From: a bacterium
Lineage (GTDB): Bacteria; Planctomycetota; UBA1135; GCA-002686595
DNA length: 62,385 nucleotides
Assembly: GCA_024226735.1 (NCBI GenBank)
Contig: JAAELL010000568.1
Span: 1-62,385, forward strand
Direction of reading: 5' to 3'
Every line of letters starts with the position of its first letter. Position 1 is the stretch's first letter. The translations under genes and the position numbers were made by a program. This document shows positions 36,146-44,197 of the stretch, one piece after another. The notes beneath the pieces were generated by a model, which saw only the letters and a list, made by a program, of their open reading frames with translations, made no database searches and was not told the DNA's origin.

Positions 36146-37254
36146 CCCTGGCGATGCCTGACCAAGACGCGGACACGACGGCGCACGACACCGCCGAGCA
36201 GCCTGCGCGCGACGACACACCGATCACGATTCGCCCCGCGACGACCGCGGACGACGAAGCGCGCGATGCCTTCGTCCGCGGCGCCGAGCGCGGCACGTTT
36301 TTCCACCTGTCCGGTTGGCGGCGCACGGTCGAGCGCGTCATGCGCCACCGCGGATGCGACCTCTTGGCGCTGCGAGGCGACGAGGTCGTCGGCGTCCTGC
36401 CGTTGATGGAGTGTCGCGGCCTGCGCGGCGGGCGCAGCCTGATCTCGATCCCCTACGCGGTCTACGGCGGTGCGGCCGGCACGAGTCGCGAGGTCGAGCA
36501 CGCGCTCTTCGCCGAGGCCGAGCGCCTGGCGGTCGCGCAGAACGTCGGTCGGCTGGAGCTGCGTTGCCTCGACGACCCCGAGCTCGATCTGCCGGGCTCC
36601 GAGCTCTACGCGACGTTCATCCGCGAGCTGCCCGAGAAGCCGGAGGACGTACTCGCGAAGATGCCCAAGAAGGCGCGCGCCGAGGCACGCAAGGCGCGCA
36701 AGAAGCACGACCTCGAGCTCTCCGAGGGCGACTGGTACGTCGAGGACTTGATCCGCCTGTTCCACCGCAACAAGCGCAGCCTGGGTTCCCCCGCTCTACC
36801 CGCGGCGATGTTCAAGACGTTGATGGAGGAGTTCCCCGGCGAGTTCGTCGTGCACCTGGTGCGGCGCGGCTCCGAGCCGCTCGCGGCGGTGATGTCGTTC
36901 CTCTTCCGTGACCAGGTCCTCGCCTACTACTCCGGCACCGGCGAGGGCGTCGATCGTGCGTTCAGCGCCAGCAACTTCATGTACCTCTCGCTGCAGGAGT
37001 GGTGCATCGAACACGGCTACCGCATCTTCGACTTCGGCCGGAGCCGCAAGGACTCGGGCGCCCACTCGTTCAAGACGCACCAGGGCTTCGAGCCGCGCGA
37101 TCTGCACTACCGCTACCGGCTGGTGAAGGACGACGCCCCACCGAGCCTGAACCCCTCGAACCCCAAGACGAAGGTCCTGCAGGACACGTGGCGACGACTG
37201 CCGCTGTGGATGACGAGCCGCCTGTCGACGCGGGCTTCGCGCTACCTGCCGTGA
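36142..37254 (+). CDS. FemAB-like GNAT-fold protein, XrtA/PEP-CTERM-associated type
   Basis: A 370-aa protein of the FemAB/GNAT superfamily. The C-terminal signature FDFGRSRKDSGAHSFKTHQGFEP is characteristic of the FemAB-like family that accompanies exosortase A loci. The usual FemAB activity is transfer of an aminoacyl group; in this family the acceptor is unknown and may be a polysaccharide sugar. Lys-rich KMPKKARAEARKARKKHD in the middle could bind nucleic acid or an anionic substrate. The start overlaps the preceding gene by ATGA. It converges with the decarboxylase gene 11 bp away; CCTGATCAGG is a short palindrome between them. Confidence 0.88.
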   Translation: MTLAMPDQDADTTAHDTAEQPARDDTPITIRPATTADDEARDAFVRGAERGTFFHLSGWRRTVERVMRHRGCDLLALRGDEVVGVLPLMECRGLRGGRSLISIPYAVYGGAAGTSREVEHALFAEAERLAVAQNVGRLELRCLDDPELDLPGSELYATFIRELPEKPEDVLAKMPKKARAEARKARKKHDLELSEGDWYVEDLIRLFHRNKRSLGSPALPAAMFKTLMEEFPGEFVVHLVRRGSEPLAAVMSFLFRDQVLAYYSGTGEGVDRAFSASNFMYLSLQEWCIEHGYRIFDFGRSRKDSGAHSFKTHQGFEPRDLHYRYRLVKDDAPPSLNPSNPKTKVLQDTWRRLPLWMTSRLSTRASRYLP

Positions 37255-37265
37255 GCAGAGCCTGA

Positions 37266-38786
37266 TCAGGTCAGCCCCGAGGCGTCCCGCGGCGCGGCGC
37301 CGTTGTGCTGGGCGGCAGGTGCGCGCAGCTCTCGGCCGTGGCGCTCGATCTCCTGAACGAGCAGTCGGAAGTCCTCCGCCTGGCTACGGTGGTTGGTGAC
37401 CGCCACGCGGATCACGACCCGCTCGTGCAGCCTCGTGTGCGAGGCGAAGACTCGGCCGCCCTCCTGGATGCGCGCGACGATCGCGAGGTTGCACTCGTCG
37501 AGCGCGCGCGGCGAGAGGCCGGCCTCGACGAACCGGAAGCAGACGATGTTGAGGGCGACAGGGGCTGCGAGCTCCAGGTTCGGGAGTGCTCGGATCGCCC
37601 GCTCCAGATCGTGGGCCTGGCCGATGTTCTGGCGGACCTGATCCTCGAAGCGCCGTACGCCGTGCTCCTTCAGGCACATCCAGACCTTCAAGGCACGGAA
37701 GCGGCGGCTGAGCTCGATGCCGTAGTCCGGGAAGCGCGTCGCGTGCCCGTTGCCGCCGGCTGGTGATGCGGACAGGTAGCTCGGCGTGACCGCGAACGTC
37801 GCGCGGTGCGCGGCGGCGTCGCGCACGAACACACAGCCGACGTCGTACGGCAGGTACATCCACTTGTGAAGGTCGAAGGCGAGTGAGTCAGCGCGCTGCA
37901 GCGGGCCGAGCACGCCGCGCATCTCCGGACAGAGCCAGGCGAGCGCTCCGAACGCACCGTCGAGGTGGAGCCACAGCTCGCTTCTCGAGCAGAGGTTCGC
38001 GAGCGCGTGCAGGTCGTCGACGGCGCCGGTGTTGACGGTGCCGACGTTGCCGACCACGCAGAAGGGCCGCAGGCCAGCGGAGCGATCGGTCGCGATCGCC
38101 CGTTCGAGCTGCGCGACGTCGACGCGGAAGTCTGCGTCGGTCGGAACGAGGCGCAGTGCATCCGCGCCGAGCCCGAGGAGCTCCGCGGCCTTCTGCAGCG
38201 AGCTGTGGGTTTCGAGCGAGCCGTAGAGCACCAGCCGTGCATTCGAGCCCGCCAGGCCGTGGCGGCGCACGTCGAAGTCCGCCCGCGCGTCGCGTGCGAC
38301 GGCGAGTGCGATGATGTTGGACATCGACGAGCCGCTGGTCAGCACGGCGCTGAAGGCGGCGGGGAAGCCGAGCATCGACTTCAGCCAACCCAGCACCTGT
38401 TCTTCGACCAGGTTCGCGGCGCTCTCGAACGAGGCGACGCTGGGGTTCATCGCCGACGCCAGGAGGTCGGCGAGTGCGCCGAGCGGCAGGCCCGTTCCGT
38501 TCACCCAGCCCCAGTAGCGCGGATGGTTGTTGCCGCGCGGGTACGGTGCGACGTGCTCGCGGAACTGCTCGTAGGCGGCGGTCGCCCCCTCGGGTTCCAG
38601 CGGCACCTCCGCGCGGAGATGGTCGCGCGCGCTCTGGGGAACGGGGCGCCAGACCGGTTGCTCGCGCAGCGTACGCATATCACGCAAGATGTCGTCGACC
38701 ATGCGGTGGCCGAGCGCTCTCAGCTCGTTCCAGTCATCCGGGTCGAGCGTGTGTTCCACGTGCCCGCCCTCGGCCGGTTCGCTCAA
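37266..38786 (-). CDS. Group II PLP-dependent decarboxylase (aromatic amino acid/aspartate decarboxylase-like)
   Basis: A 506-aa fold-type I decarboxylase using pyridoxal phosphate. The PLP lysine is Lys308 in AFDLHKWMY, with Asp276 (LHLDGAFG) and His194 (THSS) as cofactor contacts. The best start is TTG 38786, which overlaps the upstream stop (TTGA) after a purine-rich GGAGGGAGAG ribosome site; GTG eight codons later is the alternative. Substrate cannot be read from sequence: the family includes decarboxylases of aromatic amino acids, aspartate, cysteine sulfinate, glutamate and diaminobutyrate. As the last gene of the NRPS operon it may supply an amine or beta-alanine building block, or decarboxylate a product. 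Confidence 0.9.
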   Translation of the reverse strand: MSEPAEGGHVEHTLDPDDWNELRALGHRMVDDILRDMRTLREQPVWRPVPQSARDHLRAEVPLEPEGATAAYEQFREHVAPYPRGNNHPRYWGWVNGTGLPLGALADLLASAMNPSVASFESAANLVEEQVLGWLKSMLGFPAAFSAVLTSGSSMSNIIALAVARDARADFDVRRHGLAGSNARLVLYGSLETHSSLQKAAELLGLGADALRLVPTDADFRVDVAQLERAIATDRSAGLRPFCVVGNVGTVNTGAVDDLHALANLCSRSELWLHLDGAFGALAWLCPEMRGVLGPLQRADSLAFDLHKWMYLPYDVGCVFVRDAAAHRATFAVTPSYLSASPAGGNGHATRFPDYGIELSRRFRALKVWMCLKEHGVRRFEDQVRQNIGQAHDLERAIRALPNLELAAPVALNIVCFRFVEAGLSPRALDECNLAIVARIQEGGRVFASHTRLHERVVIRVAVTNHRSQAEDFRLLVQEIERHGRELRAPAAQHNGAAPRDASGLT

Positions 38787-39625
38787 AGCTCTCCCTCCCC
38801 CTCTCCCTTCCTTCGCGCCGTCTCGGCGATGCCGGTGACCCATGACATTCCGCCCAGGATCCCGCTCATGTTCTCGGGCGTGAGCAGGGCCGGGTTGAGG
38901 GTGCTCCAAGCTTCTTGGACGTCGTCGGCGTAGCGCCGAAAGGCCGCCGCGACGCGCTCGCATGCCTCGCCGCCACCGAAGGCCTCCCGCACGCGGTGCA
39001 TGTACTCCGCGAAATCGGTCGCGGCGCGCGCCGAGACGTCGTGTCCCTCGAAGCCTTCGCGGAGCGTCGCCTGGTAGCGCTCGAATGCCTCGGCGACGGA
39101 CTGCTGCGCCTGCGGCGACGGCCACGTCCGCTGCAGCTCCGTTTGGAACCTCGTGATCGCAGCCACGAACTTGGAGCCGTCACCGCGGCGCTCGTTCGGT
39201 GTGTGGGAAGTCGGGTCGTCACTGCGCATTTTGTCGCTCCTGGACTGCGTTGTGTACGCGCTCTCGCCGCCACGGGCACTCGAGAGGAGCGCCCCGAAAC
39301 CTTCGCGCTGGGCCAGCTCCACGAGCCAGGCTTCGATCCCGGCCGTGTCCTGACGCGCTGCCGCCGCCGCGTCCGCGACGTCGGTGCATGCGCCGCCCGC
39401 GACCCGCAGCCAGGGGCGCATCACGCCGGAGGAGTCGGCGCGCTGGATCACGAACCCACGGAATCCGAGCTGCGGCGCCGCTACCGGGCTCGGCTGCGGC
39501 TCGCGCGGGAGCTCGTTCAGCTTGGCTCGCAACTCCGCGACCGCGGCGGCTCCCAGCGTCCATCCGGGGTTCGGACGGCCGCTGAAGACGTCGATCTCCA
39601 CGCGCGTGAGCGGTTCGGTTGCCAT
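38783..39625 (-). CDS. FSGRPNP-domain protein with C-terminal helical region, unknown
   Basis: A 280-aa protein with no assigned function. Residues 8-60 (RVEIDVFSGRPNPGWTL, then LGFRGFVI) match the N-terminus of the neighbouring 308-aa protein, giving the motif DVFSGRPNPxWTL and LGFRG at similar spacing. Residues about 150-265 are strongly helical with repeated FxxYxxxL patterns. There is no signal peptide. The ATG at 39625 is 12 bp from the end of a MITE-like element and lacks a visible ribosome site. It overlaps the decarboxylase start, so the two are coupled. Confidence 0.75.
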   Translation of the reverse strand: MATEPLTRVEIDVFSGRPNPGWTLGAAAVAELRAKLNELPREPQPSPVAAPQLGFRGFVIQRADSSGVMRPWLRVAGGACTDVADAAAAARQDTAGIEAWLVELAQREGFGALLSSARGGESAYTTQSRSDKMRSDDPTSHTPNERRGDGSKFVAAITRFQTELQRTWPSPQAQQSVAEAFERYQATLREGFEGHDVSARAATDFAEYMHRVREAFGGGEACERVAAAFRRYADDVQEAWSTLNPALLTPENMSGILGGMSWVTGIAETARRKGEGEGEL

Positions 39626-39635
39626 CGGTTCGAGC

Positions 39636-39816
39636 TAGTGGTGTGTGTCAGAAGTTCGGGTCATTTGTCCGAACCGGTTTCGTGGGGTGGCTAGGCGCCG
39701 GGTCCCGGGCGTAGCCTCTGTGCTCCTCACGCCAGAGACAGATACTGTCTTGGGCAACGACGCCACCGCGCGAAACCGGCCGGACAAAAGAGCCGAACTT
39801 CTGACACACAGCATTA
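39636..39816. mobile_element. MITE-like element 1 (177 bp, TA-flanked, long terminal inverted repeats)
   Basis: The left end GTGGTGTGTGTCAGAAGTTCG (from 39638) pairs with the right end, whose reverse complement reads ATGCTGTGTGTCAGAAGTTCG. The similarity extends about 46 bp, to GGTTTCG, with few mismatches. TA dinucleotides at 39636-39637 and 39815-39816 fit target duplication by an IS630/mariner-type transposase. There is no internal coding frame. The element sits between two related genes, and the right end forms the TAA stop of the upstream one. Confidence 0.8.
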
Positions 39817-40740
39817 GAGGACCCACATGTCGAGCGGGGCGTAGAAGTAGCCGCAGAAGACGGTGTACGGTGCGCGGTGACTCGACTCGGGCGTGAGCCC
39901 ACCGCCGATGATTCGGCCCGAGTTGTCGCGCTGCGTCGCCGGAGACCAGCCGACCTTCTGGGCCCAGACGTTGTTCGGGTGCAGGCGCCACCAGTGGAAG
40001 TCGAAGCCAGGCCAGATCGCGAGGGCCAGCGTGCGCAAGGTGGCGTCGCACGCCGGGCGGCAGCCGTCGGCTGCCGCCGCGCGCACCACCGCGTCGCAGT
40101 CGAACGAGGTGTAGATGCGGCCCGAGCGACGCCCGGGCTGGGCGAGCGTGTTGGACGCGAAGTTGGCCGCGTAGTTGTAGCAGTTGTTGTAGGGCCGCAC
40201 GGTCGACCTGTTCCAGAACCCCAGCCGCAGCGGGGTGAGGAACGGTTCGCAGGCGGGCGCCGTCAGGGCGGGTCCGTCGGCGAGGTCGAGAGCCTCCGCG
40301 GAGGGCGCACTCGCCGTTCGCGCGGTGGGCGCGACCATCTCGTCGACCGTGTGGCAGAGATCGTCCGCGACCGCGCCCTTCGACGTCTCGAGGAACCAGC
40401 GCACCGCGCTCGCGACGTCGGCGGGACCGCGCGCTGGTCGGACGGCGGCCGGCGGCCCACCTGCGGTGGTGGCCGTGGTGGCCGTCGTGGCCGTGGCTGT
40501 GGAAATACCGCTGCTACCGTCGGAGCTGATGGAGAAGCGCTGCGGCAGGCCCGCCCGCCGGGCCAGATCGTCCTCGCCGGAATCGACGACGAGCCCGCGG
40601 AAACCGAGGCACTCCGCCCGATCGTGGGGCTCGCACAGCTGCTGTCCGGCGACGCGGTCGACGAGCTGCCGGCACTCGCCGGAGGTGAGGGTCCAGCTCG
40701 GGTTGGGCCGACCGGAGAAGACGTCCAGCGTCACGCGCAT
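39814..40740 (-). CDS. FSGRPNP-domain protein with C-terminal cysteine-peptidase-like domain, unknown
   Basis: A 308-aa protein. Residues 1-52 carry the same MRVTLDVFSGRPNPSWTL/LGFRG domain as its neighbour. About 75-100 is a Thr/Ala-rich linker. Residues 170-300 form a domain with NNCYNYA (Cys187), FDFHWW (His249) and RDNSG (Asp272/Asn273). The order Cys-His-Asp/Asn recalls papain-like or NlpC-like hydrolases and similar uncharacterised secreted or bacterial proteins, but this is inference. ATG 40740 has GAGGAG upstream and lies 10 bp after the NRPS stop. The TAA stop is formed by the MITE junction, so the original C-terminus may have differed. Confidence 0.75.
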   Translation of the reverse strand: MRVTLDVFSGRPNPSWTLTSGECRQLVDRVAGQQLCEPHDRAECLGFRGLVVDSGEDDLARRAGLPQRFSISSDGSSGISTATATTATTATTAGGPPAAVRPARGPADVASAVRWFLETSKGAVADDLCHTVDEMVAPTARTASAPSAEALDLADGPALTAPACEPFLTPLRLGFWNRSTVRPYNNCYNYAANFASNTLAQPGRRSGRIYTSFDCDAVVRAAAADGCRPACDATLRTLALAIWPGFDFHWWRLHPNNVWAQKVGWSPATQRDNSGRIIGGGLTPESSHRAPYTVFCGYFYAPLDMWVL

Positions 40741-40750
40741 GGCTCGCTCC

Positions 40751-43700
40751 TCATGCTCGGCCTCCGTTCCCATCCGGACTCGCGTCCTCGCGCAGCTCGG
40801 CCTCCACTTGCTCGTCGCTCAGCGCGAGGATTTCGAGCAGGACGTCCGCCGTGGCTTCGATGCGCGCACAGGCCTCGCCGCCGGCCTGCAGCGCGCCGGC
40901 GATCCCCTCGACCGTCGGGGCCTCGAACAGCGTGCGCAGCGGCAGCTCGACCTGGAACAGCTCGCGCAGCCGCGCGACGGCGCGCGTGGCGAGTAGGGAG
41001 TCGCCGCCGAGCTTGGCGAAGAAATCGTCGCGGACACCGATCCGTCCGTCCCTGAGGATCTCGGCGAAGACGCGGGCGATGACGTCTTCGAGCGCCGTGC
41101 GCGGCGCGAGCGACTCCGACCTATCCGGTTCTCGCGCCCGCGCGAGCTCCGCCAAGGCCTGGACGTCGGTCTTGCCGCTCGCCGTGCGCGGAATCTCCGC
41201 GATGACGACGACGTGCGCCGGGATCATGTGCAGAGGCACCTTTCCATGCAGGTACGCGCGCAAGGCCTCCGGCTCGACCCCCTCGACCCCCTCGGCCCGG
41301 GAGCGAACGACCAGCGCCACGAGCCTGCGGTCGTGGTCGCCGTAGTCGCTTGCGATCACGGCGGCGTCCGCGACGTCCGCGTGCAGGCGCAGCGCGGCCT
41401 CGAGGTCGGCGGGCTCGACGCGGTGGCCGCGAATCTTGAGCTGGCGGTCGAGGCGTCCCAGGTACTCCAGGTCGCCGTCGGAGCGATGGCGCACCAGGTC
41501 GCCGGTGCGGTAGAGCCGTGCGCCGGGAGTGCCCGAGACGTGGTCGTCGAGAAAGCTGGCGGCGGTGGCTTCCGGAGCCGCGGCGTAGTCCAGCGCGACC
41601 CCCGGCCCACCGATGTACAGCTCGCCGGGGACGCCCAGCCCGACCGGCGCGCGGTGCTCGTCGAGGACGTAGAGCCGACTGCCAGCAAACGGCCGTCCGA
41701 TCGGGACCGCGCCCGCCTCCGCAGCGCCCGCGAGCAGCTCGTACAGGCAACACCCGACGGTCGCCTCGGTGGGACCGTACTCGTTGAAGAAGCGCATCGT
41801 TGGGGCGCTCTCGCGCCAGAGGGCGACGTCCTCCCCGCGCAGCGCCTCGCCGCCGACGATGAACGCATGCGTTCCGCTCGGTGCGCCACGTCCGAGCGCG
41901 AGGTTGTGCAGCGCCACCAGGTGCGTGGGCGTCAGCTTGACGAAGCTGAACTCGGGCCCTGTCCGCAGGGCCCGGTCGAGCGCCTCGATCGTGTCGTCGC
42001 CCTCGAGCACGTGAACGGCTCCACCCGTGGCGAGCGGCACGAACAGCGAGGTCACCGCCATGTCGGACGAGGGCAGCGAAGTCAGCGGCGCACCGCACCC
42101 CGCGTGCACCGGATACGTGCGCGCACAGCTCTCGACGTAGCCCGTGGCGCTGCGCTGCGAAACGCGTACGCCCTTCGGCCGGCCCGTCGATCCGGACGTG
42201 AAGACCACGTAGGCACAGTCCTCGGGCGCGGTCGCTGGGGCGCGGGCCGTGTCGGAGTCGTCGCCCTCGCTCGACACGTCGTCGAGCACGAGCGACTGGA
42301 CGGTCAGTGCAGCGCAGCGCGGCTCGAGCGTGCGTGAGGTCAACACCACCTCGATCGCCGCGTCCGCGAGCATGGGAGCGAGCCGCTCGGGGGGCGCCGT
42401 GGCGTCGAGCGGGACGTAGGCGTTGCCCGAGTGGAGGATGCCGAGGATGCCGGCGACCAGGTCGAAGCCAGGCTCCAGCAGGATCCCGACGTGGCGCTTC
42501 GTGCGCGCATCGCACACGCGTAAGGCGGCGGCGACCCGCGCGGCGCGCGCCGCCAGCGCGCGGTAGCTCAGCGCCGTCTCTCCCCGTCGAACGGCTACAG
42601 CGTCGGGTGTCGCTTCGGCCTGGCGCGCGAACAGGCCGAAGAGCCCGAGCTCGGGGAACGAGTCAACCTGGGAAACCGGCACCTGCTGCGCGTCGGTTCG
42701 GTCCGCGGGCACGGCGTCCGCGTTCCAGTCGACCAGCCAGCGGCGGCGCTGGGCCTCGCCGAGCAGCGGCAGGCGCTCGACCGGGTCGTCGGGGCGCTCC
42801 AACGCGCCGTCGATCAAGTGTGCGTAGTTGTCCGCCAGGGCTTCGATCGTGGCCCGGTCGAAGAGATCCGTGCTGTACTCGAGGAGCCCGCGCACGTCCG
42901 TGCCCGTGTCCCAGAGATTGAGCGTCAGGTCGAAGATCGCCGTCGACCGTTCGACGGTCATCGAGCCCTGGGGGCCGTGTGCACCCGCTTGCGCCACGCC
43001 TGCGCTCGAGACCAGCTGGAAGCTGACTTGGAACAGCGGGTTGACGCTGAGGTCCTGCTCCGGTCGCAGCGCGGCGACCAGACGGGAGAACGGCAGGTCC
43101 TGGTGATCGTAGGCATCGAGCGTCATCGCTCGCACGCGTGCCATGAGCTCGCGGAAGGAAGGGGCGCCGTCAAGATCGCAGCGCAGCACGAGCGTGTTGG
43201 CGAAGAAGCCGACGACATCCTCGAGCTCCGCGCGCCTGCGGTTCGCGATCGGGGTGCCGACGACGAGGTCTCGTTGTCGGCTGTAGCGGCTGAGCAGAAC
43301 GTAGAACGCCGCGAGCAGCACCATGAAGGGCGTCGCTCCCGCCTCACCGCCGAGCCTGCGGAGCGCCGCCACCTTGGAACCCGACAAGCTCCATGCGACT
43401 TGGTCGCCGCGGTAGCGCTGCACGGGCGGACGCTGGCGGTCGGTGGCGAGGTCGAGCTTCGGCAGGTCCTGCAGCGCACGGCGCCAGTACGCGAGCTCCC
43501 GTTCCAGGCGCTCGCCCTGCAGTCGCCCCCTCTGCCAGACCGAGAAATCGACGTACTGCAGGTTCGTCTCGGTCAGCGGGACGGAGCGGCCGGCGGTACG
43601 CTCGGCGTAGAGCTTCCCCAGGTCCCGGAAGAGCACTTCGAGCGACCAGGCGTCGGCGACGATGTGGTGGATGACGAACAAGAACACCGACGCGTCGCCA

Positions 43701-44197
43701 GCGCGAATCAGCGTGGCCCGGAACAGCGGCGCGCGCGAGAGATCGAACGGTGTTTGCGCGAGCTCGCCGCCCAGTCGCCGCACTTCCAGGTCGACGGACG
43801 CGGGTGGGAGCGAACCGAGGTCGACGACGGGGCAAGCGACGGACTCGAGCGGGTCGACCCGCTGCAGCGGCTCGCCGCCCGCACTCGTGAACGACGTGCG
43901 CAGAGCCTCGTGGCGGTGGGCGAGGTCCGCCAGCGCGGCCTCGAGCGCGGGCACCGAGACCGCGAACGCGAGGCGCTGGGCGAACGACAGGTTGTAGGCC
44001 GCGTTGCCCGGAGCGAGTTGGTCGAGGAACCACAATCGCTCCTGGGAGAACGAGACGGGATGCCCGCGTTCGGTGCGCTCGACCCGCGGGATCGGGCCGC
44101 TGTCGGCGGCTGCGCGGCGCCGGGTCTCCAGGCGCGCGCGGAGCTTCCGCCGCTGCTCGGGGTCCAGCTCGCGGATACGAGCCTCGAGGTCGCTCAT
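40751..44197 (-). CDS. NRPS module C-A-PCP (third protein), Asn-like specificity code
   Basis: An 1148-aa single-module nonribosomal peptide synthetase. The N-terminal helix (1-30) is basic and could dock to the previous protein. The condensation domain (about 45-480) has active HHIVADAW. The adenylation domain (about 510-1010) has FTSGSTGRPKG, NEYGPTEATVG, YRTGDL and ASGKTD. Aligning to PheA by eye gives D-M-T-K-I-G-E-V-G, close to the Asn code DLTKLGEVG. The carrier domain contains LGGDSLL. No thioesterase or reductase follows, so release must be by another protein or by hydrolysis. The start overlaps the previous stop by ATGA. Confidence 0.93.
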   Translation of the reverse strand: MSDLEARIRELDPEQRRKLRARLETRRRAAADSGPIPRVERTERGHPVSFSQERLWFLDQLAPGNAAYNLSFAQRLAFAVSVPALEAALADLAHRHEALRTSFTSAGGEPLQRVDPLESVACPVVDLGSLPPASVDLEVRRLGGELAQTPFDLSRAPLFRATLIRAGDASVFLFVIHHIVADAWSLEVLFRDLGKLYAERTAGRSVPLTETNLQYVDFSVWQRGRLQGERLERELAYWRRALQDLPKLDLATDRQRPPVQRYRGDQVAWSLSGSKVAALRRLGGEAGATPFMVLLAAFYVLLSRYSRQRDLVVGTPIANRRRAELEDVVGFFANTLVLRCDLDGAPSFRELMARVRAMTLDAYDHQDLPFSRLVAALRPEQDLSVNPLFQVSFQLVSSAGVAQAGAHGPQGSMTVERSTAIFDLTLNLWDTGTDVRGLLEYSTDLFDRATIEALADNYAHLIDGALERPDDPVERLPLLGEAQRRRWLVDWNADAVPADRTDAQQVPVSQVDSFPELGLFGLFARQAEATPDAVAVRRGETALSYRALAARAARVAAALRVCDARTKRHVGILLEPGFDLVAGILGILHSGNAYVPLDATAPPERLAPMLADAAIEVVLTSRTLEPRCAALTVQSLVLDDVSSEGDDSDTARAPATAPEDCAYVVFTSGSTGRPKGVRVSQRSATGYVESCARTYPVHAGCGAPLTSLPSSDMAVTSLFVPLATGGAVHVLEGDDTIEALDRALRTGPEFSFVKLTPTHLVALHNLALGRGAPSGTHAFIVGGEALRGEDVALWRESAPTMRFFNEYGPTEATVGCCLYELLAGAAEAGAVPIGRPFAGSRLYVLDEHRAPVGLGVPGELYIGGPGVALDYAAAPEATAASFLDDHVSGTPGARLYRTGDLVRHRSDGDLEYLGRLDRQLKIRGHRVEPADLEAALRLHADVADAAVIASDYGDHDRRLVALVVRSRAEGVEGVEPEALRAYLHGKVPLHMIPAHVVVIAEIPRTASGKTDVQALAELARAREPDRSESLAPRTALEDVIARVFAEILRDGRIGVRDDFFAKLGGDSLLATRAVARLRELFQVELPLRTLFEAPTVEGIAGALQAGGEACARIEATADVLLEILALSDEQVEAELREDASPDGNGGRA

